From Zeus faber (lineage: Eukaryota > Chordata > Actinopteri > Zeiformes > Zeidae): 64,000 bases of DNA. The notes under the pieces are model-generated. The model was given only the letters and a program-made list of their open reading frames with translations. It made no database searches and was not told where the DNA came from. How positions within the stretch are numbered: the first letter of the stretch is position 1; every line of letters starts with the position of its first letter. Location: contig OY482854.1 in NCBI GenBank assembly GCA_960531495.1, forward strand, positions 32,236,293-32,300,292, in the 5' to 3' direction. This document shows positions 13,874-27,820 of the stretch, piece by piece. The translations under genes and the position numbers were made by a program.

Positions 13874-16800
13874 ACGGTGTAGGGTTTCTCCTCCCTGAAC
13901 GACACCCCCACCGTAGTGATGGAGCAGACTGGAGGAGTGGTGGAGGGTGAGGCCTCGATTCACAACGAGACCATGGCATCTCCATTCAATATGTTTAACG
14001 CTTTCTTCTCCATCTCATCATGTGTCTGCACGCCTCCTGTCTTTATGGCTCAAGGTCTCTCCTCTCCTTTACCTCCCTCTCCCTCTCTTTCCTGCTTCCC
14101 TCCCCCTCAGGTGTGGGTGGGTTGTTGGACACCATCGGCAGTAACATCAGTGGTTTCTCCAAGGCCTTCCCACTCCACAGCTGTCTGGCAAACTTCACCA
14201 TCTTCACCAGCCACGTGCAGTCCAGGATCGAGGATTACTACCCTGAGCTGGACCAGATGGACTTCTACAGGTGGGCGTGGAGAGAAAGAAAACAACAAAA
14301 CACTTTGTTATTCCATCTAATTTCCAGAGGGACCTTTGCAAAAAAATAGGTTGTATATAAAACGTCAAACTTGTGTTTTTCTTCCTTGCAGTGAAGAGTC
14401 TATAGAAATAATAAGTTACCAACATTGCAGATTGACGCTGATGAAAACGGATCAACATCAAATAACATACAACATACAATAACATACACTACTCACAAAA
14501 AGTTTGGGATATTTGGCTTTCGGGTGAAATTTATGGAAAATGTAAAAAGTTGACGCTCCAGTGATATGATATGATGAAAGTAGAGCATTTAAGTAGAAGA
14601 TACAATGGTGATTTCCTCATCTCAAACAATGTATTGAAACAAAAGCCAACAACAGTGGTGGGTTTACCACAACAACAAATGTCAATGTCTCAATAACTTG
14701 TCATGTGCCCTTGAGCATCAGTTACAGCTTGACAAGGACGTCTCAAGCTGTTCACAAGTCGACTTATTGTCTGCTGAGGCCTGGCCCCCCACTCTTCTTG
14801 AAGGGGGCCCTCAGGTCATTGAGGTTGTGGGGTACAGAGTTAGGAGCCTCTACACGGCCACTCAGCTCATCCCATAGGTTTTCTATGGGATTCAGGTCTG
14901 GAGAAAGTGCAGGCCACTCCATTTGAGGTGCCCCAGTCTCCAGCAGCCGTTCCCTAATGATGCCACCTCCATGAGCTGGAGCGTTGTCGTCCATGAAGAT
15001 GAAACGAGGCCTGTGTTGTTCATGCAGGGGCACAATGACTGGATGAATGATGTCATTCAGGTAGTATGGGCTTGTCACTGTACCATTCACAAAGTGTAGG
15101 GCAGTTGTGTATTGACTCGACACACCTGCCCACACTGTAACACCACCACCACCAAAGGCTCGTCTGGTGACACCAGTGGCTGATGCGTAGCGCTCTCCTT
15201 GACGTCTCCATCATTTCTGCTCAACGTGAATCAACTTTCATCAGAGAACAGCACTGAGGCCCCTGGTCCCTCGTCCAGCGTCAACGCTCCCTGGCCCCTG
15301 CAAGAGCATGATGCCTGTGCCTGGTGGTGTGGTCAGGTGCCCTTGCAGGTGGTCTAGCACGCAGACCACGCTGATGTCAACGGTTTTGAATGGTCTGACG
15401 TGACACTTGGTGCCTCTCACCTCCCTTAAATGTGCCTGGAGTTGAGTGGCATCATCCTGCGGTTCCTCAGGGCACTGTTCACAATGAAGCGCTCATCAGT
15501 GTGGGATGTGGCCAAAGGACGTCCACTTCTATGTCTTTCTGTGACTCTTCCAGTCTCTGTATCTCTGTTGCAACCTGCTGATGACACTCTGTGACACTCT
15601 AAGCTCAGTGGCCACGTCCCTCTGACAACATCCTGTTTGAAGCCTTGCAAGGCGAGGTAGAAGAAGAACAGAAGAACAATCTTTATTTGTCACACAGCAC
15701 ACCACACTACAACACACATGCACATGCTTTGGATGGTGCCGGTGAAATGGTTCCTCTGCATTTAACCATCCTGGCTTGTCCTTCCTCCGGGGCCACAGCC
15801 AGGAGCAGAGGGCAGCGTACGTGGACGCGCCCGGGGATCTGGTGATGAGTGTCCATCGCTGGTCAGACGATGATGTGTGCATGTTTTTGGGTGGGGGTCC
15901 TTACTGACGTGAGGTGGAGGAAACCCCATGCGAGCACGGGGAGAACATGCAAACTCCACACAGAAAGGACCCTTATTTGGGAGATAACCCACCCAGAGCA
16001 CGGTGCCAACAGCGCCCCAGGCGGGAATCTAACCCAGGACCCAGGTACTGTTGATCAGTTGTTAGGTGTGGTCTTGGTCTCATGATGTCAACATGTGAAC
16101 AGCATGATGAAGAGGACTGTTTAGATGCCAACTCTAATTGAACCAGGACATGTATTGGTCCATTCACGCATCAAACACCTGTTGTGAATTTTGCCGTTCA
16201 GCTCCTTGTTAGAGAACAGCAAGTTGTGCAAAAAGTACTGAAACATTGAACAGTTGGACATGTGCATTCAAAAGTTTAGAGAAGGTCAAATTAAGTTAAC
16301 CTGTAAAGGTTATAGTGCATTTTAGCCTCATCCTGAAATTTCACCCGAAAGCCAAATATCCCGAACTTTTTGTGAGTAGTGTATATACTGCATTATCCGT
16401 TATATTGACAACTTAAAATCATAGAATATATGTTTATATATGAACATATATCATTTGTTTGTTTTTCTACTCAAATGTACTATTCATTCACTTTAAATAC
16501 TTACTATCAATTATTAATTCCTAAATGTCTGTTAATCATTTTGAGCTGCAAATTTTGTATGAAAGGTGCTGTACAATTAAAGTTAATTATTATGATTACA
16601 TTTGTGTCAACGCAATGATGAAAATGGGGCACGGAGTAGAGGTCCCTCTCTTCTGAAGGAACAACACATATCACTTCCCTTTCGATTAAATGTTATATTC
16701 CACTTCAGGGATGTTGTCATTATATCAATGTAAACATGAAAAAAATGTCAAAATGTTGACAAATAACATTTATCTCCACGCGCCACCCTCATCTGCGTCT

Positions 16801-19800
16801 GCGTCTCTGGGTCTGCCTCCTGCAGGTGGATCGGCTGCATTGCAATGTGCTGCATGGTGGTTCTGGTTCTGGCCTTCAACTACCTGGGTCTGCTGTGCGG
16901 CACGCTGGGGTACGACAAGCACGCCTCGCCCACCACCCGAGGCTGCATCTCCAACACCGGAGGAACGCTGCTCATGGCGTGAGTCCTGCACGTCGGCATT
17001 GACATGATGGGCGGACATATGGAAAATAATAATGACTGCGTCAATGAATTGTAACCCGACTTTAAGGCTCATTGTTCTTGATTTTGTATTCACTAAGTTG
17101 AAAGCAAACATAGACACCTACATCTGACTTGAAGTAGTATTACTTCCTCCGTTACTTCTAAAAGCTCTTCTACGGGAATTGAACTGTTCCTGGTCAGCTT
17201 AGTACTGCCACTTTCCACATCAGAGGAAGTACTCTCATGTTACCATGACAACCCTGGTTACTGTTGTTGTACTGTCTGCCTCCCTGCTCCACACCCTGAA
17301 CGGGGACGGCTTGTAATGGAATGAAAGAAACGTGATTCTTGGAGCACTTGACATGATAATGATGACATGATTTCCTCTCTCCAGCGGTGTGGGCTTCAGC
17401 TTCATCTTCTCCTGGGTGCTGATGGGAGTAGTGACCGCCGCCTTCCTGGCCGGAGGGAACATGGAGAAGCTGCTCTGCGAACCCTTCCATACCAAGCAGC
17501 TCTTCCAGGCAAGTCACCGGGTCCCAAACACAGAGTTCAGTGTTCTCCATGGTTAGAACCGCACCCAGCTCTGCAGGGGGGCAGAACTATCTCAGATATT
17601 AAGACTGACCTCAGAGCGGTTGGTTTGCTTGTAAACTGGTCTCTGCCTCCTGTCCTCCCTCCCAGGTCCTGGACGCTCCGTACCTGGTCAATCCAGAGTG
17701 GAGGAACTTCATCCCTGGATACATGTACAACGACTCAGACCTGGAGCTCACCTCCGAGAGCCTCTACAGGTAACACCACCGACCGGTAACACCGCTGGTG
17801 GGGAACACCGCTGACGGGGAACACCACCCTCCTACATCTCTGACCTCCTCTGCTGCTTCAAGTCCCTCTAGCGTCTGATCGGTGCTTTTTAACTCCACAG
17901 TGAGAGCTAAAGGGTGATTTGCTCCTGTTCCACATTATGAGTCATGGCCCTGCCCCTTGGATCAATACTTTTAAAACTCTGTTGAAAACACATATTTTCC
18001 CAGTGGCTTTCAAATCCAGTTGAGTTTTATGTTCGTTATGCCTGTTTTTTATGCCTGACATTTGTTATGCCTTTGTTTTATATCTTTTATGATTGTGTTA
18101 TTTGAGGTTGTAAAGCACTTTGGTCAATGCTGCTTAGTTTTAAATGTGCTTCATAAATAAAGTGAATTGTCCTGATGGCACTCCTTCCTCCCTGTGGGGA
18201 GGTGTAGCTGCAGCAGCAGGGGTGAAGGGAATCAGGGAGAGAACGGTGAAGATGATGGATGATGGATGATGGATGATGGATGATGGATGATAGATGATAG
18301 ATTGATGAGTGGATGTGGCTGCAGCAGGGATAAAGCATGGCCTGTAAAAGGCTCTTTTCTTTCATCAAAATGAACCTTTTCATTGTGAGTACAGGATATA
18401 TTATTTAAGGCCTTTGCCTACTAATAAAACACAGTTCATCCTCTTTGATGCAGGAATCCATCTCTCATCTGATTTTCCAAAACTCACTGAATTCCAGTTT
18501 AATCGTGAAAACACACAGTGCACATCAGCCATGACGCTGAAGTAGTCAAAACGGAGCAGCAGAGGCTTCACTGTTACTGGAAAACTGACATTGATCTTTC
18601 TCTCCCTCTCTCTCTCCATCTCTCTCCCTCCTTCTCGCTCTCCCTCTCTCCCTCTCTCTCTCAGTAACTGTAAAGAAAACAGAGGGATCTACTCAGCTCT
18701 GCGGTTGGACAGGGTCTTCAACATCTCGTCTTATCTCAACACCACACTGGTCAGTTCACACGTCACAGTCCTGTGGAAACAGGAAGACTTATATTTAAAA
18801 TGTATATATATAAAACACCAGGACTTCAAAAAAGTTCAACTATCCATCGGATTAATACTACTGCTGTTCAATACTTACTAATGTATGTTTATATTCAGTG
18901 ACAATGACTTCACGTGAAGAAACTTCTTAATACTTCATAATACCTTTTAGCTAACGGTTTGTAATGAAACAAGTCAATTCCACTTGCCTGGGATGTAATG
19001 TAACTTATTTCCAAAGGAGAACTGGGGGTGGATTCTGGCCCATGATTCATAAACTGGCACAACACCAAACCACGCAGCCCAACGTTCTGTTCTTTTCCTG
19101 TACAATAAAAATGTGGGGTTTTTTTAGATTAAATTGTTGTTTTCTACTCAGGAAACTCCATTATGAACACCAAAACCAGACTGCAGTATTGTTATGGGCC
19201 CAACAAACAACAGAGAATCCACAAAGCAATGAACTATTATAAGAAACCTCCATTTTGTTCTAATGTTATTGTAATTATTAAAACCGTACAGTATTTACAC
19301 AATGACAAAGAGGATGAAAAACCCCAAATGGGTTTACAAACATGTCCGTTTCCTGCCAGATGTCGCCTTCACAGACGCTGTGAGCGAGCTTAAGCTTTTC
19401 ATTTGATTTTTCTTGTCCTGTTATTATGTCCGCCACATTGATTCTTGGAAATCTTTCTGTTGTCACCATAGTTTTTATGATGAAATGAAGCTTGTTATGC
19501 TAAAAACAAAGCATAAGAAGTAGAAAGGCTTGAATCAGTCGGGTTAGTACATCCCATGTGACTTATAAGACACTGAACACACTGACATCGCTCTTCAGGC
19601 TGTTGAGCTGTTTTAATACATTTTATTTCAAAATATTGAAATGAAAATATAACAGAGCTGGGATAGAAAAAATAAAAATATTTTTAAAATGGATTAGATG
19701 CCTTACTATTATTATTTGTGCCTGAAGGCACAGTTGTTACACAGGGGAGAAGCATAAATAAACACACATTTTTAGAGTCGACTGATCAACGGCTTCCAGT

Positions 19801-22800
19801 GTAGAGTGTGTTCTGGATGATATCTGACCTTGCCGTGTGTTTCCAGTTCACCAAGGACGTGGTGAGCATTCTGGACGGCATCAGGATCGACCTGCGAGGA
19901 ACCGTCCTGCTGGAGCCCGAGGGGAAGCAGAACCTCCTGGCCTTCTCAGAGGCCGGACTGTCCGAGATCAACTACGCCGACTACCTGGAGGAGGTGCGTG
20001 ACGCGTTTAGATGCAGACACCTCCTGCTGCTCTCTGAACACCAAGGCTGAGCTGTGGCGTCTGAAGGTCTCTGTCTCTGATCCTCCTCAGGTGAACAAAG
20101 GCGTCACGGTGGGGGACGTTCTGTCCTTCGCCAGCGACCTGGAGGCTCAGACCGACCTGATGGTGAGGAGACCTTCTTGTGTGATTTTTTATTTCTATTT
20201 GATTATTTGTGCGGGAACTAAGGGTGATCTCATGAGCTCCCTGTGTCTTCAACACACATGGACTTTCATAAGCAACGACTCAAACCGTAGACTTGTGTTC
20301 TTGGCAAGGGTCCGCTGTATCTTCCAATTTGTTCTGGAAGAAATCCAACTCCAGTTTGCCAAGACACCACTCAAAGCATCCGACTCCATATTCACGTGGA
20401 GTGCGAGCACATCTTGGTGTTTTGGGTCTTCTTGGCTTCATGTGAACTTTCGGGGGCCATGAAAGATTTCTTCCAGCAAGTGCAAGTACAGATAAGATAT
20501 TGATAAATGGTTGTAATTTGGAAATGTAGATCAGGCTTCCAGCATTTCATCCATTCAGCGGTTTAGTGATGCCACACTACATCCACTGCAGTGTTCCTCC
20601 AGAGAGACTGCTCTGCTGGTTGAGTTTCAGCTTCCAGGGCTGGGTGGGTGGTGGAAACCTACTTCCCTCATGGCCCCAGATCATGACCTGTCTGTGTGTC
20701 CTGCAGCCGAAGGGCCCCCTGCAGACGGCGCTGAAGGGCCACGCCAGCACGCTGCGTCAGATCCACAGGCAGCAGGTGGTTCCCATGGAGCAGGCCATGG
20801 TAAGAACACGCACACAGGTTTCTGTTTCCTGCAAGTGAGGCTCAAGTTAATTTGCTAGATTACACAGAGATATCATTTATGCCTTAATTAAGCAATGAGC
20901 AGAAAGTTGTAAAAAGTCATGTTAATTAATGCAGTCTTGAATGAAACATACCAATCTGCTACTAGAGGGCCTCACGCCTGCTCTGCTCTTCACAACCAGC
21001 AGCAAACATTAGATTTGCTGCATCAGAGAGCAGAGCTCACCCTGCACTGTGGCTCGTACTGAAGGCTTCAGTTTATTTCAGTTGAATTGAATCACATTGC
21101 AGAGCGAGTCTTCAGGCATCGTCTTCAACACCCGACACCAACAGTCTTACATAAGATCCCATTTAACATTCAAATATATTTCCTTTGTCAAATCCAGTCC
21201 CAGTCATATGAATAACACCAGATTTACAGCCAATACCAATTCAGATCTCACTTTTCCCATGATGCATTGTAATAGAATTTCTCATGTTATTTTCTTTTTT
21301 TCCTTCAACTTGAAGAAATATGTTAGAGCAAGGGTAAGCAAACTAGTAACCCTCTGTGTATCTGTTGTGTTGAACTACCCCTCTGTGGTTTGGTCACTTG
21401 ATATTACCATTTCAGTGTGAATGTGTCTGCACATTCACACTGAAATGAATTGAGTCGTCGTAATAACAAACGGTTAAATTCCAAAAAGTAAGTAACACTG
21501 CAAACAATGTTGATCCTCAATTGACCCCGACCCTGAAGTAAATGAGTTACATTACATTACATTTAGTCATTTAGCAGACGCTTTTATCCAAAGCGACTTA
21601 CAATTGTTCAAACGCCGATGGACGCAGCCATCAGGAGCAATTAGGGGCTAAGTGTCTTGCTCAAGGACACTACAGCATGCTAGCAGGAGGAGCCTGGGAT
21701 CGAACCAGCAACCTTTAGATGACTAGACCACCAGCTTTACCGCCTGAGCTACCATCCCCTTGAGTTGATCAGAGTTTTGCTGCCATGACAACGATCATTA
21801 AAAAACACAGCTAATTCATCTCCTCATTTCAGAGTAGAATCTTTGGAGGTTCCATCGCTCATCTAGATGTGAATGAAGAAATGTGCATGTCTGTGTTGAA
21901 GTGTCCGATGGTGCTGTTGTTTGTAGGTGTTTCAGTGACCTTTGACCTTTGGACGGTGTTGACATGTTCATCTCTCTGCCCTAGAGCGCGCTCAACCAAA
22001 GCATGAGGTTCCTGGAGAGAACAGCCTCGGACCTGCCGGTGGGTGAACTCCCTCTTCACCTCTTTTTAACCTTTTTAATCGTCAAGGAGATGTCTCTACT
22101 CAACAGAGAGGATCCCTTGCATTCTCCGGTGGATTTACACTAAACCTGTTTTGACTTTTTTCTTTGTTTTAATATTGGTTTAGACTTGGGCTGGATGAAA
22201 TATGGAAATCACCGTAACTAGCAATAACTTTAATTTAATTGATATAGCACATTCCCTACAGCATGACCACAATGTGTGGAACAGAGGAGATAATACAACT
22301 TTAAAGGTATTCATGTGTACACAAATAGCACATGCAAAAAATGAATAAGAAAAAGAAGGAAACAGATAAGAAATTGTAATATACTTATTATATATATTTA
22401 TTTATATATAAAGTCCATCACTGATAAAAAAAATACATCTCATGTAAAAGCCCCAACTGAGTTTTTAGTAATGAATTGTGTAGTGAGTCTTATGTATGTT
22501 ATTAAGCACGCTATCAGGCTAAAACCCCAGTTTTAACAAAAATATTCACTTATTATCAATTATTAATACAGTACCCCTGTAGTGTATTAATAATAATATG
22601 TATCTTGACGTAAACCTCTAGTCGTCTTTCTCCAGAACAAAGTGTTGGCCGTTCTCAACGCCATTGACGCCGCCCAGTATCTCATCTCCCACAATGCAAC
22701 CTGGCTGATCAATCAGGTCACTTGGGTTCATTTGTTTTAGCTTCTTACCAATTTTAATTGATGAGCGATGTCTCATGGAAATGTTTTTCCAAACCTCTGC

Positions 22801-25800
22801 AGGAAACGGGGAAGTACAAAGCCACCATCGTGGGATACTTCCAGCAGTACATCGAGTGGGTCAAGGCCTCGGTGAGTGGCCGCTCACTGAAGGTCTGAAC
22901 GTCTTCTGTGGTTCACACTGAAACACTCCTTTGTGTCTCAGTGCGACAGAAAAACAAATCCTGCATCGAGTGTTGCAAAGACCAAAGATCCTTGCAAAGA
23001 GTGAAAGGGCTTTGGTTTAAATATAGAGCGGACAAACATATCGTTTACACACGCTGTAAATTCCAGGAATTGGCGCTGTGGGATTTTGGTCTCTGCAAGA
23101 ATTCAAAACAAATAAAATGAAGCCTGTTTGAAATGTTTACCGTCCCAAAGCAGCTGCTGAGCGTCCAGTCTCGTCAAAATGTGCTTATCCAAAAAAAAGA
23201 ATTGGTACATTTTCAAGTTGACATAATGTTAATTAACCAGGGAACTGACGGTTGAATCCACAATGACGTCACGGACAAACATCAAGTCCCTGCACCAGAT
23301 AATAACAGAGGCTGCGAAAGGAAGAGAGGAGAGGAAGCAGGGAGTCCACTCTGTCTGGGCTTCCATGATCCTCACATTTGAGTTGACATGACGTTGTGTT
23401 TTCTGCAGCTGGCCATGGAGGTTGCAACCTGCAAGCCCTTCAGCAACATGGTGGACACAGCGGAGATCCTCACCTGCAGTTTCCTGGTGGACTCCATGGT
23501 GCGCTGGGCTGGTTTGAACCATTGGGAGTCAACCTGGATGATTGGCATCAGAACTTTTTCAATAGTAGTTTTTAACAAATGGGGGGACCGGGGCGACCGT
23601 GATTGTCCCACCGTACTTTGAAGTTCAAACGCTCCATTGCCTCATTCGACTTTTAAGTTCAAGCTTCCCTCACAAAGTTTCTTTCATATGCTGTCAGTGG
23701 GGGGTCATCTTGTTAAACGGACGCAGCGGTGACAGGAAGCCACTTGGTCCACTAATGAACCTTCTCACATACCTCCAGCTAACTGAGGCACCGTCACAAC
23801 AGGATGTCTCCAAAACACTGTTAACTCCAAATACACCATCACATGCAGGACAAAGGACGCTCTGAGATGATTCCTTTTGCAATATCTCCAATCTCATGAC
23901 AGGAAGCTCTGAATCTCCTGCCATGAGGGAGGACAGTCACTATGAATCACCCTATAGTTCGAATGCATTTCACGGGGACTGGGTCCAGACTTTTGATGCG
24001 CTGTGATGTTAATTTGAGATCTTACCGTTTTTGACAGAACACCTTCTGGATGGGTCTGGGCTGCAGCACTCTGTTCCTCATCCCCAGTATCGTCCTGGCC
24101 GTAAAACTGGCCAAACACTACCGCAGGATGGACACTGAGGACGTTTATGATGAGTGAGTACTTGCGGCGTTCCTCTTGACCTCTGACGACAGAACAGGCA
24201 TGTGCGGGGGGGGCTGCCCATTTGCCCCTTGGTGCCCCATGGTCCCATTTTTATCAGGCGCGTTTTTTTATTGCGCGTGAATGGGCATTGAGGTAGCAGG
24301 TTGTCTGGGCAATATATACATATATATTGATGAGGAAGGTATCCTCGGGGACGCAGATCTCGGGCGCCCGATGCAACACCATCGCAGGCGCTTCTGATCT
24401 GCTCTCCGCCGTGCTGCTCCGTTTCCTTATGGAACTAAACAAAACAATGTGCGCAGATGAAACACTTCCTCACTCATTCTCTTTTATTAGAAAATATGAA
24501 TGTCTTGATAAGCATTGCTGGTCAGGTGATGTTTCTCAGTCTGTTAATCTCTTCTCTCCTCTCTGTAGTTCCTCTGTTTCGGGGACTTGGCATTTTACTC
24601 TGTGATAACCATTTCTACTGCTTCCATCTTCCTTATCATTTTTTTTCCCATGTTTCATCTCCGTCAAGCACATGGCACTTTAAAAAACAAAAGACGCAAA
24701 AGTGCGTGGACATTTTTCAAGGATCTTGTGGTCGCCCCCTGCTGGTCCGTGTGATTGAAACACCAACCATTTGGTGTGGATTCTGTTGCGGAGCACTTCA
24801 TTAACATCTTCATGTTGTTGTGTTTTTATAGCATTGAGACAATTCCCATGAAAACGTAAGAAATTCCTTTTACCCATAATCCTCCTCTTTATTTCCTCTC
24901 CTCTATACACTCCTCCTCCGGTTCTTGTAAATAGACTTGTTTACTGCTCTCTTGGTGCTGGTTAATGTTTTTTTTTACGCTTGGACTCCTTTGGGCACCG
25001 TGTGGCTTCTCGTTGTGTGTTTCTAAAAAGTGCCCCTTACCGTCATAAGGGCTCTTACGATCGTTACCTTACAAACGCAGCGTCTGGTGTGAGATTAAAC
25101 ACATCGATCTTTCTGGCCAATGATGACGTTTGACAACTAGAGAGAAACCCCCTTTTTTGCTCAGTGTTTGATTAGCATGCCATGTTTTTCATGATGCATT
25201 TTATCATTTTGTGGGTTTATTTTGCGGTATGGAAATTGGTAATAATGGTTATCATGAGTGTTTACAAGGTGTCCGGTAGTGCATCCTGACAAGGTAAAAA
25301 TAGATCATATATTCCATTTGCATGCATATACTGCATGTCTCTTCACCGCTCGGGCATGTACTGAGTGAAGCCTCCTGAATGATGTGGTCCATAGAAACAA
25401 TTCCTTCACCACTGTTTCTGAGACCAGGACCATCAGGCTGTGACGTAGCACCTTAGAGATGAACCATCTCTATTCCATTCCAAACAGCGACTTGAAGACT
25501 CAATTTGCACTTGTTTAAAGTCCCTCCAAAGCAAAAATAAATGTGTTCTGAGTTTGTCACACTACAGAAAAATGTGTTATTAACCACCCAGTCAAATTGG
25601 AATGATTAAAAAAAAATCCCCAAGTATATAAAATTAGTTTTCTAAATCGGGAAAAAAAGGCAGTTCCTGGTGCTCTGAGAGGCTGGGGGCACGTCCACTG
25701 AAGATGCTGAAAGGTGTAAATGTTGTTTGTTTCTATGTTTAATTGTCTCACCCCTGGTGACTCTCCCTCTTGGAGTAGTAATGATGATTAGTTGTTTATA

Positions 25801-27747
25801 GACACAAACATGGTAAGATGGTTCTCCAAAGAGGGGGTTGCTGGTGGTTGTGTGCTCTGCTCGTCCCACAGCTCGTCACAGGACAGTTACTGCAGCAGTT
25901 GTTGCTGATTAAAGATGAATAAAGAGTTTCATTGCAGGTTGACAAGTTCAACTCCACTTGCAACTCACTCTGTCCTACATGTAATGGAACAAATACTCTG
26001 TGTTGTATGTGCAGCAAGCTGACAGCACAGGTTAAAAAAATTAATTTAAAATACATTTTTAAAAAAAGATGCTGATGCTGGTGTTTATGTAGCGTTAGCG
26101 TTAACTCCACAATTCAGTACGACATTGTTCACAGTCTTGTCACGTGTTTTCAGCAATTACCTTCTAACATGTTCTAACATGTATAATGTGTTGAGGAACA
26201 AATCACTGAATTCTTTAATCTTTAAGCTTTTCCAGGCAAATGGGCGACATCAAAAACGTCTTTTAGAACACAAAATGTAATTGAATGGTGTCATGAACCT
26301 ACACTTACTGTGGAGGTTTTCCTTACTCCAGTCTTCATCAGCAGGTGGAGCAGGGGGAAGCACCTCGGCCGTGATCTCAATTCACTTGTCTTCCGCTTTC
26401 GATTATATGGGGAGCGACGAGTGTGAGACTGCACCATGTACAACCTGTTATCCGCATAGTGACGGCCGCCTGTGGTGTCTCTGTATGGAGTGAATTGAGC
26501 CGGGGAAGGTGGAACATACGTCACAGCCAAGGTGACCCCCCCATCACTGGGTGGATAGTGAAGTGAAGTGGAAAGGTCGATTGGAGCGTTAATCTAGGTG
26601 ATTTATGACGGCGTAAGATTATATTTTCTGTTGTAAAAGCTCCAACGAGCCTACGTTTCATCTTCAAGTCACCCTTTCAAATGAAATAGAGATTGTCCAC
26701 TCATCTCAACGAGGCTCTCTAGGGGGCGCTACGTCACAGCACCTCCATCAGCCTGGTTGCCCTGTTCGCTGAAACATGTGCCATGGAGCATGTCACTCTG
26801 AAAACGGGTGGAATCCCCCTTTAAATACACTCGCAGCAAACTCTTGAGTCTGGTAAATGAAGTGTTTGAGCAGCCTGCCGCATGTGGAGTGAAGCTCTTG
26901 TGTGTGTCGTGCAGAGTCAGCCAGTCTCCGCTGAATGTTCACCTGATCCTTGTGTTCAGAGAGAGGCAAGAAGCTCCTTCACCCGCTGCTTTCCCTCTAA
27001 CCTGCTTCCACGCCAGGACGTGTCTGTTCACCTCAACAGGGAAAAACAGACTGTGCTGCCTAAAAAACAAGTACAATTGGGGGGATTTATGAAGCTTTGT
27101 TTCCGTGTGTTAGTAAATTGAACAAGAAGAACGCGCAGCGGGACGGTTGTTTGACACCGCTGCTGTGGAGTCAATTCTGTAACAACAATGAATTTGTCAT
27201 ATTATAAACATTTGGAATGGATTTGAGAATAATTACTGCAAAGTTGATCAAATGTGCCCACAAACTAGTTAAAATGAGCAGAGCAGTGTTCCAGGAAGCT
27301 GACAGCGGTGTGGTAGGAGTAACAGACATGATCCTGAAGCGTCACAGCATGTGTTTGAAACTGCTTCTGCTGTTTTTATATTTAATCCTCAAGTTAAAAC
27401 GTTTGGAGAGGAAGAAATGACTCAGCACTTCACGTGAAGGCAGAGTTAGAATGTAAACACCATATATTCTTTTATCTTGTCAAATTCATTTGAATTCCTA
27501 TTTCTCCTCACGGAATGGTGACAAAATTGTAGCGATTGATCCCAATCCATCACTCTCCAAAAGCCAAACATTAAACCTTTCACTTTTAAACCATTGCATG
27601 ATTGCACTGATAATGACTCATTAATCCTGTTCTGGAATGAATCGTTTTGCTCTCTGGCTTGTTCATCATCTCAACCCGTCGATTTGCTGTTTGAGTCGAA
27701 ACCGTCTGAGAGCAACGGGCCGAGGAAATACAAACCTTGACTTTTAC

Positions 27748-27820
<73 letters not shown>

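Larger units (their letters stand above)
14487..16381 (-). mobile_element. Tc1-like DNA transposon, full length but inactive
   Basis: Inverted termini CACTACTCACAAAAAGT (left) and ACTTTTTGTGAGTAGTG (right), flanked by TA duplications (14485-14486, 16382-16383); the terminal similarity extends inward about 45 bases (GGGATATTTGGCTTTCGGGTGAAAT and its partner). Length 1895 bp, of which roughly 420 is a nested repeat. Located in the prom1 intron between exons 14111-14270 and 16826-16978, antisense to prom1. Confidence 0.95.
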
